Part shown: in pieces, positions 43,096 to 51,628 of the stretch
Numbering within the stretch: position 1 is the first letter of the stretch
Layout: every line of letters starts with the position of its first letter
NCBI GenBank assembly: GCA_946480015.1
Contig: CAMLIL010000016.1
Coordinates: 6,614 to 70,613, forward strand
Direction of reading: 5' to 3'
From: an uncultured Oxalobacteraceae bacterium
GTDB taxonomy: Bacteria > Pseudomonadota > Gammaproteobacteria > Burkholderiales > Burkholderiaceae
DNA length: 64,000 bases
Made by a program: the position numbers and the translations under genes
Notes under the pieces: generated by a model
What the model saw: only the letters and a program-made list of their open reading frames with translations
What the model was told of the DNA's origin: nothing
The model's database searches: none

Positions 43096-44442
43096 TCAGC
43101 GCGCCGCCACACCCGGTTGGTCCACGGCATCGATGGCCACCGCACTGGCCGGCTTGGCGGTGAACTTCATGTGATGGGCGCGGCCCAGCTTTTCCTTGGT
43201 GAAGTCGATTTTCCACTGCTCTTTCAATTCCTTGCCGTCCCAGCTGAACAGCTTGACGAACTGTTCGTCGTCCGCGCCCTTCCTGTCCCAGTTGGCCAGC
43301 AGGCTGCTGCTGACATAGACCCGCTTGCCATCCCAGCTCTGGCTGATCATGTTGACCTGCTTGCCGGTGACCTTTTCGTAGACCTGTTTGGGCGCTTCCG
43401 GCTTGCTCAGGTCAAACAGGCGCGTCTTGCCGTCCATGAAGGTGTTGACCCACAGGCTTTTGCCATTGGCCGCGATGGAGATGTCCACGGGCAGCGGTGT
43501 CTTGGCCGGGTCGCCGATGGCCGCCACATCCCTGGCCTGCCACTCGCCCTTGGCGTCCTGCTTGATCAGCCACAGTCTGGACGTGAGCGCCGAGGCGGTG
43601 ATGGCCCAGTTGTCGCCGTCGTTGAGGGACCAGCGGATTTCCAGCGGCGCGCCGGGCGTGTTGAAGACCTTTTGCGGCTGCATGGTCTTGGCATCCCACA
43701 GCACCATGGTGTTGCCGAACTGCTTCATGGCGGACGGGTTGGCGATCAGCTTGCCCAGGTCGGCCATGTAGTTGCGCTGGCCGGTGAAGCTGGAGGTGAG
43801 CATGACGTTTTTTTGCGGATTGATGGCGATGTCGTACCCATAGCCGTCGCCGGCCACGCCGCCCACCGTGGCGGTGGGGATGGCATGGCGCGCGACGAAC
43901 TCGCCTTTGTTGTTGTAGACCGCCAGGCCGGTCGTGCCGCCATGATCCTTGCTGTTCGATAGCGCGCCGATCAGCATGCGCCCGGGAATCGGGTAAAAGG
44001 TGTGCGGCCCGGTGTAGCCGCTCTTTTGCGCCAGGTCGGCGATGGTGTTGACCAGCTTGGGCCGGGCCGGATTGGTGCCGACATCGAATACGAAGATTCT
44101 GGAGTCGTCCAGCCGCCCCGCCCACAGGTATTTGCGGTCGTCCGTAAAGCCCATGTGGTGAGCCTCGCCGCGCCCGGGCACGGACACCGCGTCGACCACC
44201 TTGCCGTAGGTGCGCGACTTGGGATTGACGTCGATGGTGACGAGCTTGTCGTTGCCGTCGCCCAGGCCTTCGACCCCGAGCGTCCAGACATGCAGGTAAT
44301 CCTCCTGCCCTTTGATGAGGCTGGCCAGATAGGGGGAATTGCAGGTTTCGTCGGCCGCCGCGGGCGGCACCGCAATGAACAGCCCCAGCAGAACGGCAAA
44401 GGCGGACAGGAGCAGCCGCCGAACACCAGGTTGAGCCTTCAT
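43096..44442 (-). CDS. mtoX: methanethiol oxidase / selenium-binding protein 1 family
   Basis: The 448-residue protein has a signal peptide ending near PPAAADET and then the SBP56 seven-blade fold. Signature stretches include CNSPYLASLIKG, GRGEAHHMGF, KLGRAHHMKF at the end and HTFYPIPGRMLIGALSN. Bacterial periplasmic members oxidise methanethiol to formaldehyde, hydrogen sulfide and hydrogen peroxide using copper. The repeated HH pairs are plausible metal ligands (family knowledge). A SCO1-type copper chaperone gene follows after five bases, strengthening this call over a plain selenium-binding protein. No mauG-like gene is present in the window. Confidence 0.88.
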   Translation of the reverse strand: MKAQPGVRRLLLSAFAVLLGLFIAVPPAAADETCNSPYLASLIKGQEDYLHVWTLGVEGLGDGNDKLVTIDVNPKSRTYGKVVDAVSVPGRGEAHHMGFTDDRKYLWAGRLDDSRIFVFDVGTNPARPKLVNTIADLAQKSGYTGPHTFYPIPGRMLIGALSNSKDHGGTTGLAVYNNKGEFVARHAIPTATVGGVAGDGYGYDIAINPQKNVMLTSSFTGQRNYMADLGKLIANPSAMKQFGNTMVLWDAKTMQPQKVFNTPGAPLEIRWSLNDGDNWAITASALTSRLWLIKQDAKGEWQARDVAAIGDPAKTPLPVDISIAANGKSLWVNTFMDGKTRLFDLSKPEAPKQVYEKVTGKQVNMISQSWDGKRVYVSSSLLANWDRKGADDEQFVKLFSWDGKELKEQWKIDFTKEKLGRAHHMKFTAKPASAVAIDAVDQPGVAAR

Positions 44443-44590
44443 GTGATTCCTCCAATCAATGACTTAATGGAACACCCCCATGACCTCGGCCATGCAGACC
44501 GCTGGTGTTCCCCATGATAGAGTCGCCCTGACGATAGCAAGTCGTCTACAGTGCCATGTTTTGCGCTTGATCAAACCACCCTGGGCGACC

Positions 44591-46360
44591 ATGCCGACTT
44601 TATTGATTACCCCCATTGTTTTTCTGTTTACGGCGGTGTTGCTGGTGCCGCTGGCGCAGCGCCTGCGCCTGGGCTCCGTGCTGGGCTACCTGATCGGCGG
44701 CTGCCTGATCGGGCCGTGGGGCCTGGCGCTGATCCGCCAGCTCGACCTGATCGGCCACGTGGCCGAAATCGGCGTGGTGCTGATGCTGTTCCTGATCGGC
44801 CTGGAGCTGCAGCCGCGCAAGCTGATGGAGATGCGCACCTTGGTCATCGGCGGCGGCGGCGCGCAGATGCTGCTGTGCGGGGCGGCGCTGGCAGGGCTGG
44901 GCGCTCTGCTGGGCATCGCACCGGCGGGCGCGGTGGTGGCCGGGATCGCCCTGGCGCTGTCGTCCACCGCCATCGTGGTGCAGAACATGCAGGAACGCCA
45001 CCTGGACAATACCCCGGCCGGCACCGCCGCCTTCGCCATTCTGCTGTTCCAGGACATGGCCGCCATTCCCCTGCTGGTGGCCATTCCGCTGCTGGGCGCG
45101 GGCGACGGCGGCGGCTTCAGCGTGCTGCGCGCCGGCGGCGCGGTGCTGGCGGTGCTGGTGATCGGCCGCTACGCCATCCGTCCCGCCCTGCGCCTGATCG
45201 CCAAGACCGGCCTGCGCGAAATTTTCACCGCCTTCGCGCTGCTGCTGGTGCTCGGCATTGCCCAATTGATGAGTCTGGCGGAGCTGTCGATGGGCCTGGG
45301 CGCCTTCCTGGCCGGTGTGCTGCTGGCCAGTTCCGAATACCGCAAGGCGCTGGAAACCGATCTGGAACCGTTCAAGGGGTTGCTGCTGGGCCTGTTCTTC
45401 ACCTCGGTCGGGATGTCGATGAATCTGGGCCTGCTGGGCGAAGAACCGTTGCGGATCGCCGCGCTGACGGCCGGTTTCATGGCCATCAAGATGCTGTTCA
45501 CCGGCGCGCTGGCGCGGTGGCTGCCGGTGGCGCCGGTGCAGCGCTGGCCGCTGGCCGGGCTGCTGGCGCAAGGCAGCGAATTCGCCTTCGTGGTGCTGGC
45601 CTCGGCCCAGCAGGCCAAACTGCTGCCGGCGCAATGGAACGACCAGCTGGTGCTGGCGGTGGCGCTGTCGATGGCGCTCACGCCGCTGACGCTGATGCTG
45701 GGCACGCGGATCGGCAACGCCATGCACGGCAAGGCGCTGCGCGAACACGACCAGATCCGCCCCGACGACGGCGCGCGCGTCATCATCGCCGGCTTCGGCC
45801 GGGTCGGCCAGATCGTCGCGCGCATGCTGGCCGCCTCCGGTTACAACGTGACGGTGCTCGACAACGATCCCGACCTGATCGACCTGCTGCGCCGCTTCGG
45901 CTTCCGGGTGTTTTACGGCGACGCGACCCGGCTCGACCTGATGCATGCGGCCGGCGCGGCCAAGGCCGAGCTGCTGATCAACGCCATTGACGACGTCGAC
46001 AGCAACCTGGCGCTCACCGATCTGGTGCGCACCCACTTTCCGCATCTGAAGGTGATCGGACGCGCGCGCAACATGAACCACGTGGCCGAGCTGCGCAACC
46101 GCGGCGTGACGCTGATCGAACGGGAAACCTTCGAATCGTCGCTGCTGATCGGCCGCCATGCGCTCGAACAGATGGGCCTGGACGCGGCCAGCGCCGAGCG
46201 CGCGCGTGCCAAGTTCCGTGAGCACAACCTGGCCACCCTGGAGGCCATCGTGCCGCACATCGGCGACGAGCCGGCCATGATCTCCATTTCCGAGCGGGCG
46301 CGCGAGGAACTGGCCGCGTCGTTCGAAGAAGACCGCAAGGCGACTTCAGAACATCGCTGA
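44591..46360 (+). CDS. Kef-type cation:proton antiporter with TrkA-N domain
   Basis: The 589-residue membrane protein has about twelve helices of the monovalent cation:proton antiporter-2 family (LGYLIGGCLIGPWGLALI; VGVVLMLF-like IGVVLMLFLIGLELQPRKL; ALSSTAIVVQNMQER; MGLGAFLAGVLLASSEYR). A cytosolic Rossmann TrkA-N domain follows at about 400-520 (VIIAGFGRVGQIVARMLA, LLINAIDDVDSNLAL), then a short tail. It resembles KefB/KefC glutathione-gated potassium efflux systems. No KefG-like accessory gene is adjacent. ATG 44591 places the first helix at the N-terminus; the frame is open further upstream. Confidence 0.9.
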   Translation: MPTLLITPIVFLFTAVLLVPLAQRLRLGSVLGYLIGGCLIGPWGLALIRQLDLIGHVAEIGVVLMLFLIGLELQPRKLMEMRTLVIGGGGAQMLLCGAALAGLGALLGIAPAGAVVAGIALALSSTAIVVQNMQERHLDNTPAGTAAFAILLFQDMAAIPLLVAIPLLGAGDGGGFSVLRAGGAVLAVLVIGRYAIRPALRLIAKTGLREIFTAFALLLVLGIAQLMSLAELSMGLGAFLAGVLLASSEYRKALETDLEPFKGLLLGLFFTSVGMSMNLGLLGEEPLRIAALTAGFMAIKMLFTGALARWLPVAPVQRWPLAGLLAQGSEFAFVVLASAQQAKLLPAQWNDQLVLAVALSMALTPLTLMLGTRIGNAMHGKALREHDQIRPDDGARVIIAGFGRVGQIVARMLAASGYNVTVLDNDPDLIDLLRRFGFRVFYGDATRLDLMHAAGAAKAELLINAIDDVDSNLALTDLVRTHFPHLKVIGRARNMNHVAELRNRGVTLIERETFESSLLIGRHALEQMGLDAASAERARAKFREHNLATLEAIVPHIGDEPAMISISERAREELAASFEEDRKATSEHR

Positions 46361-46428
46361 AGGCGGAGAGCGGAACTTCCAGGCCGGCGCGCGCTCAAAT
46401 GGAGAACTGCCACTTAAGGAGTGCCGCC

Positions 46429-46686
46429 ATGTCCCGCAAGTACATCGATTGCCGCGAATTTCCCAGCGAGTCCAACTGTACCGTGGCCATCGCCGCCGAC
46501 AGTGAAAACGAACTGATCGAAGCGGCGGCGCAGCACGCTGTTGCCGTCCACGGCCACCAGGATTCACCGCAGCTGCGCGACCAGCTGCAACGGCTGATCC
46601 ACGACGGCACGCCGCCGGAACCATCGCCCCAGCTCAATCTGCCCTCCGTCGCGCAGGAAGGCGCGGCGGTGACGCCGCACCACTGA
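46429..46686 (+). CDS. DUF1059 small protein
   Basis: The 85-residue protein matches the DUF1059 family: KYIDCREFPSESNCTVAIAA, then AAAQHAVAVHGHQDSPQLRD. Its two cysteines and histidine pair are conserved in the family, whose function is unknown. AAGGAG lies nine bases before ATG 46429. It follows the antiporter gene on the same strand and could be co-transcribed with it. The C-terminal 20 residues are a variable tail. Confidence 0.88.
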   Translation: MSRKYIDCREFPSESNCTVAIAADSENELIEAAAQHAVAVHGHQDSPQLRDQLQRLIHDGTPPEPSPQLNLPSVAQEGAAVTPHH

Positions 46687-46708
46687 GGCGCGCCCCGCCG
46701 GCCCGCGC

Positions 46709-47929
46709 TTAGCGGTACTTGTAGCTGGGCCAGCCCAGCGCGATCGGCCTGACGTCCAGCCGCAGCCGGTACACCGACACGGCTTCCGACGTTGCCGACA
46801 CATAGCCGACGCTGTCGGGCGCGCGGCGGAAGCGGAACTCGAAGCCGAGCGGCGCAGCGCCTTTGCGCGGGCCGTCAAAGGCCAGTCCGACCGCATCGGG
46901 CTGGTCGCTATCGATGAGTTTGCTCATCAGGTCGACCACGGTGGTGTTGCCCAGGATATCGGCCGAATACAGCCGCTCGCTGTAGGACGGATCGGATGGG
47001 TCGAGCTTGCCGTCCTGTTTGTCGGCCGAAGCCGTGAACGCCATGGTATCGAGGTTGATGCGGTCACCCTTGTCGAGGTAACTGATGACCGCGTCGCGCA
47101 CGTTGAAGGCGCCTTGTTTGCGATCGGTGCTGGCATGCGTCATGTCGAGCACCACCACCCCCTTGTAGCCGATGACCTCGGCATCGCGGTCCGCTGGCAC
47201 GACGATGGCGGTGTTTTCATCCACGCCCAGGCCGAGGCGGTAGCCTTTCCTGAGCATCACCGGCAGCATCCGCGCGAAGCGGCCGCGCACCAGGAAGTGC
47301 TGATCGACGAACACGTCCTTGCCGATGAAGCCGAGGCCGGGCGCGATGTCCTGGCCGTCCACGATGCCGGTTTGCAGCGTGGCCAGCAGCGGGCGGGTCT
47401 TGTAGAACATGGTGCTGCTCATGATGGCGGCACCGGCGCTGGTGCCGGCGATGACGCCGCCGCGCCGGTACAGGTCCCAGATGGCGTCGAGCACGCGCGA
47501 ATTGCTGCCGTCCGGGTTGCGCAGCGTATCGGTAATGCGGGCCTGGTCGCCGCCGGCGAAGTACACGCCGCCGGCGCCGCGCAGCGCCGCCACATTGGCC
47601 TCGTCGTTGGCGGCCTTGCGCACGTCGCCGGGCAGGCGCGGCGACACCGGCAGCACGAAGGCGCTGGCGCCGTAGCTGTTCAGATAACGCGCGATATTTC
47701 CCCCTGACCTGAGCGGATTGCCGGCCGCCGTTGGAATCACGGCGATGCGCGCGCCCTTGCCGCCGGCCAGCGCGACGATGCGTTCCCACACCGGCGCGGT
47801 GTCGGCGCGCAGGGCGCCGCCGATGATGACGAGATTGCCTTTGGGCGCCGGCTGCTGGGCCTGGGCGTGCGCGCACACGAACACGGCCACAATGGCCAGC
47901 GCGCGCAGATACGGTCGAATCAACTGCAT
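46709..47929 (-). CDS. exported cyanophycinase-like peptidase (S51 family)
   Basis: The 406-residue protein has a signal peptide (LRALAIVAVFVCAHAQA). A serine-peptidase domain of the S51 family follows: GNLVIIGGALRAD at the start, VYFAGGDQARITDTL, the nucleophile in GVIAGTSAGAAIMSS, and DQHFLVRGRFARM. Exported cyanophycinases cleave cyanophycin (poly-Asp-Arg) to dipeptides outside the cell. The C-terminal 120 residues go beyond the core domain. GGAG precedes ATG 47929. No cyanophycin synthetase gene is in the window, so it may serve scavenging of polymer from other cells (inference). Confidence 0.88.
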   Translation of the reverse strand: MQLIRPYLRALAIVAVFVCAHAQAQQPAPKGNLVIIGGALRADTAPVWERIVALAGGKGARIAVIPTAAGNPLRSGGNIARYLNSYGASAFVLPVSPRLPGDVRKAANDEANVAALRGAGGVYFAGGDQARITDTLRNPDGSNSRVLDAIWDLYRRGGVIAGTSAGAAIMSSTMFYKTRPLLATLQTGIVDGQDIAPGLGFIGKDVFVDQHFLVRGRFARMLPVMLRKGYRLGLGVDENTAIVVPADRDAEVIGYKGVVVLDMTHASTDRKQGAFNVRDAVISYLDKGDRINLDTMAFTASADKQDGKLDPSDPSYSERLYSADILGNTTVVDLMSKLIDSDQPDAVGLAFDGPRKGAAPLGFEFRFRRAPDSVGYVSATSEAVSVYRLRLDVRPIALGWPSYKYR

Positions 47930-48066
47930 ATAAAAACTCCGGCAAGCACCTGGCGGTGCGGGTGTCGCACTATACCAAGATCGCGGCCGCGCCCGCATGC
48001 TGACGCATGCAAGGCTATACTGGGCTCTCCATCGCTATCAATGTTGCAATCTTTCAAGGAGATCAC

Positions 48067-48495
48067 ATGAGTATCGAGCAAGTACTGTACCGCGCAAAAG
48101 CCAGTTCGTCGGGTGGCCGTGAAGGCAGCTCGCGCAGTTCCGACGGCGTGCTGGACCTGACGCTGACCACCCCGAAGGAACTGGGCGGCGGCGGTGGCAC
48201 GGGCACCAACCCCGAGCAACTGTTCGCGGCCGGCTACTCGGCCTGCTTCCTGGGCGCGCTGAAATTTGTGGCGGCCAAGGAAAAAGTCACATTGCCTGCG
48301 AGCCTGACCGTGACCGGCGAAGTCGGCATCGGCGCCATCCCGACCGGCTTCGGCATCGAAGTCGACCTGACCATCGACGCGCCCGGCATGGCCCAGGATC
48401 AATTACAGGCCCTGGTCGACAAGGCCCACATCGTCTGCCCCTACTCGAACGCCACCCGCAACAACATCGATGTGCGCCTGCACGTGACAAGCTGA
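48067..48495 (+). CDS. ohr: organic hydroperoxide resistance protein (Ohr/OsmC family)
   Basis: The 142-residue protein has the two redox cysteines of Ohr: Cys60 in [13 protein letters not shown] and Cys124 in [11 protein letters not shown]. The N-terminal Ohr pattern ([15 protein letters not shown], then [10 protein letters not shown]) favours Ohr over OsmC. It reduces organic hydroperoxides with lipoyl-dependent electrons in the cytoplasm. AAGGAG precedes ATG 48067. The usual MarR-type OhrR regulator is not adjacent. The 234-base gap after it holds nothing obvious. Confidence 0.95.
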   Translation: MSIEQVLYRAKASSSGGREGSSRSSDGVLDLTLTTPKELGGGGGTGTNPEQLFAAGYSACFLGALKFVAAKEKVTLPASLTVTGEVGIGAIPTGFGIEVDLTIDAPGMAQDQLQALVDKAHIVCPYSNATRNNIDVRLHVTS

Positions 48496-48729
48496 GCTCG
48501 CCGGCCCCGCGTATGCGGGCCCCATCAGCGGCGCGCAACAACCGCCCCCGCATCGGCGCGAGGGCGACGGTGAAATCCCAACACCACGAAATAAGCCATT
48601 CCTAACGGTAACTGGCGCTAAAATACTTGCACCGCATAACTGATGGGCTGTGGTCACCATGTGTCTACGCGACAGTCACCGCCGTAGCTTGCTCCCGCGC
48701 AATTTCGCCCGGCGCTGGAGGACCCGCGC

Positions 48730-51555
48730 ATGAGGCTGCGCGCCCTGTCCTCCGCCAGCCTGTCGCGCCGCTTCGCGCTCGCCGCCGCCATCCTGACGGC
48801 GGCCGCGGTGCTGCTGATCGCCCTGATCTCGTTTTGGCTCATCAACGAACAGCGCGCCAGCGCCAGCGCGCTGCAGGAACAGCGCGAAATCGCCTTTCAC
48901 GCCCGGACCCTGGCCGTCAACCTGGCGGCGCTGTCGTCGCGCATAGGCGACGCGGCCGACAACCCCATCCTGACCACCAACCTGCGCGACAGTGCCGCGC
49001 GCCAGCCGTATCTGCGCCCTTTCCTGGACGGCCTGCGTCAGATGAACGGCATTCCGGTGCAAGTCGCCCTGACCGATTTCGAAGGCAAGCCGATCGCCAG
49101 CAACAGCGGCCAGCCCTTCACCAATGAGGAATTGGCCTGGCTGCGCGAACAGATCGCGCGCGACAGCGAACGCGCCACGATCCTGCAAGGCCAGCCCGGC
49201 GCGCGCCTGCTGGGGGTGGAATTCGTGCGCTCCGCACGCACCCAGGCGCCGGAAGCGGCGCTGATCTACAAGGCCAGACTCTCCGACCTGGCGCCAGCGC
49301 CGTGGATCAGCTTCGCGTGGGAAGGCTACAGCATGCGCCACGTCGCCAGGCCAGAGATGCGCAGCGTGCCGGTCAGCGCACCGGCCAGCATGGCCCACCT
49401 GCGTCTGCGCCTGGAGGCCGACACGCGCGCCCTGCGCGACCCGCTGGTCCCGCCGCATCTGCAATACGCCGCCATCCTCGCCATTTCGCTGGCTCTGGCC
49501 GGCATCGTCTACCTGGCCGGCAGCCGCCTGGCCGACGAATTGACGCGCGACCTGCGCCGGCTGGAAGCGTTTTCCAGCAGCCTGGGCGACGACGACGACG
49601 CCCCCCGCCACGTGGAGCTGGCCGGCAGCAGCGAAGTGAGCAGCCTGGCCCATTCGATCAACCGCATGCTCGACCGCCTGTACCTGCAGCGCACCGGCCT
49701 GGAGGACGAACGCCAGCGCTTCTACCAGCTGGCCAATACGATTCCGCAGATGGCCTGGATCGCCGAGCCGGACGGCACCCTGAGCTGGTTCAACGAGCGC
49801 TGGTACGAGTACACCGGCACCACGCCCAAGGACATGGAGCATCACGGCTGGAACAAGGTGCACGACCCGGCCGTGCTGCCGGCCGTCACGCGCGACTGGA
49901 AAGCCGCGCTGGCCAGCGGCAAGCCGCTCAGCATGACCTTCCCGCTGCGCGGCGCCGACGGCCGCTACCGGCGCTTTTTCACGTCCTTCGCGCCGCTGCG
50001 CGACAGCGACGGCAACATTACCCATTGGTTCGGCACGAATACCGACATGTCGCAGATCGAGCAGGCCGAACGGGCCGTGCGGCGCAGCGAGGAACGCCTC
50101 CAGCAGGGACTGGTGGCGGCGCGCATGGCGGTGTGGGAATGGACCGTCGACAGCGGCACCCTGAGTTTCGCGGCCAATCTGCGCAGCGTGTTCGGCATCG
50201 ACTTCAATTCGATGGAGCAAGCCTGGCCCTTGATCGAGCCGGACGACCTGGCGCCGCTGCGCGCGGCCATCGCCGGCGCGCTGGCCACGCAGGGCGACTA
50301 TCACGCGCTGGTGCGCGCGGCCCGCGCCGACGATGGCGCCATGGTGTGGCTGGATCTGCGCGGCCGCGCCGGCAGCGATGGCAGCGGCGCGGCCGCGGTG
50401 CACACCATCGCCATCGACGTCACCGAACGCAAGCGCGCCGAAGAAGCGCTGCGCGTCGCCGACCAGCGCAAGGATGAATTCCTGGCCATGCTGGCGCACG
50501 AACTGCGCAATCCGCTGGCGCCGATCAGCAGCGCGGCCGCCATGCTCGGCCTGGCCTATGCGCACGAACCGCGGGTCCGCCAGATTGCCGACATCGTCGC
50601 GCGCCAGGTGGCCCACATGACGCGTCTGGTGGACGATCTGCTGGACGTGTCGCGCGTCACCCACGGGCTGGTGACGGTCCAGCGCGATCTGGTCGACCTG
50701 CGCCCGATCGCCAGCGAAGCGGTGGAACAGACCCGTCCGCTGGCCCAGGCGCGCGCGCAATTGATTCACGCCAGCTTGCCGGAGCAGCCGGTGTGGGTGC
50801 GCTGCGACCGGATCCGCCTGGCGCAGGTGATCACCAATCTGCTGAACAACTCGGTCAAGTATTCGCCGCCCGGCGAGACCATCCACCTCAGCCTGGCCAC
50901 CGAAGCCGGCACGGCGCTGTTGAGCGTGCGCGACCAGGGCGCCGGCATCGATGCCGAGCTGCTGCCGCACGTGTTCGATTTATTCATTCAGGGAAAACGC
51001 ACGCTCGACCGCGCCGAGGGCGGGCTGGGATTGGGCTTGCCGCTGGTGCGCAAGCTGGTGGAGCTGCACGGCGGCAGCGTCAGCGCGGCCAGCGCGGGCG
51101 AAGGCAAAGGCAGCCAGTTCACGGTGCGCCTGCCGCTCGATGTCGAAACCATGCCGGGCCAGGCCGAGCCGCCCACCGCCCCGGCCCCGGCCCGTCCCCT
51201 GCGCCTGCTGGTGGTGGACGACAACGTCGACGCCGCCGACAGCCTGGCCATGCTGCTCGACGTGGATGGCCACCAAGCCGTGGTGGCCTACTCCGGACGG
51301 GCCGCGCTGGCGCTGGCAACGGCCGACCGTTTCGACGCCATGCTGCTCGACATCGGCATGCCCGAGATGGATGGCTACCAGCTGGCGCGCGCGCTGCGCA
51401 CCGCCGGGGTGGCGGCCGCCCTGGTGGCGGTGACCGGGTATGGCCAGGACCAGGACAGGGCGCGGGTGCGCGAAGCCGGATTCGGCGCCCATCTGGTCAA
51501 GCCGATCGACCGCGACGCGCTCACGCGCGTGCTCGATCAGTTGCAGCGCGCTTAG
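48730..51555 (+). CDS. hybrid sensor histidine kinase with two PAS domains and a receiver
   Basis: The 941-residue membrane protein has helix one at about 15-38, a periplasmic sensor domain of about 200 residues, and helix two near 240-262 (AAILAISLALAGIVYLAG). A HAMP-like linker is followed by PAS1 (FYQLANTIPQMAWIAEPDG) with a PAC tail, and PAS2 (LQQGLVAARMAVWEWTVDSG). The HisKA has His590 (LAHELRNPLAPIS). The ATPase has NLLNNSVKYSPPG and LGLGLPLVRKLVE. A C-terminal receiver has Asp874 (MLLDIGMPEMDGYQ). It has no dedicated response regulator gene of its own. The next gene, another sensor, starts 74 bases downstream. Confidence 0.93.
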   Translation: MRLRALSSASLSRRFALAAAILTAAAVLLIALISFWLINEQRASASALQEQREIAFHARTLAVNLAALSSRIGDAADNPILTTNLRDSAARQPYLRPFLDGLRQMNGIPVQVALTDFEGKPIASNSGQPFTNEELAWLREQIARDSERATILQGQPGARLLGVEFVRSARTQAPEAALIYKARLSDLAPAPWISFAWEGYSMRHVARPEMRSVPVSAPASMAHLRLRLEADTRALRDPLVPPHLQYAAILAISLALAGIVYLAGSRLADELTRDLRRLEAFSSSLGDDDDAPRHVELAGSSEVSSLAHSINRMLDRLYLQRTGLEDERQRFYQLANTIPQMAWIAEPDGTLSWFNERWYEYTGTTPKDMEHHGWNKVHDPAVLPAVTRDWKAALASGKPLSMTFPLRGADGRYRRFFTSFAPLRDSDGNITHWFGTNTDMSQIEQAERAVRRSEERLQQGLVAARMAVWEWTVDSGTLSFAANLRSVFGIDFNSMEQAWPLIEPDDLAPLRAAIAGALATQGDYHALVRAARADDGAMVWLDLRGRAGSDGSGAAAVHTIAIDVTERKRAEEALRVADQRKDEFLAMLAHELRNPLAPISSAAAMLGLAYAHEPRVRQIADIVARQVAHMTRLVDDLLDVSRVTHGLVTVQRDLVDLRPIASEAVEQTRPLAQARAQLIHASLPEQPVWVRCDRIRLAQVITNLLNNSVKYSPPGETIHLSLATEAGTALLSVRDQGAGIDAELLPHVFDLFIQGKRTLDRAEGGLGLGLPLVRKLVELHGGSVSAASAGEGKGSQFTVRLPLDVETMPGQAEPPTAPAPARPLRLLVVDDNVDAADSLAMLLDVDGHQAVVAYSGRAALALATADRFDAMLLDIGMPEMDGYQLARALRTAGVAAALVAVTGYGQDQDRARVREAGFGAHLVKPIDRDALTRVLDQLQRA

Positions 51556-51628
51556 TCGTCCCCCGCATTCGCAAGGCGGCATAACGTCCAGCCAACACCG
51601 TTGGCCCGATTTTTGCTGTCCAGTTGGC

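Noticed and set aside
44600..46258. A 552-codon minus-strand open frame opposite the Kef-type antiporter
   Set aside because: It is rich in Gln/His/Arg with no domains and is the mirror of a well-supported membrane protein gene.
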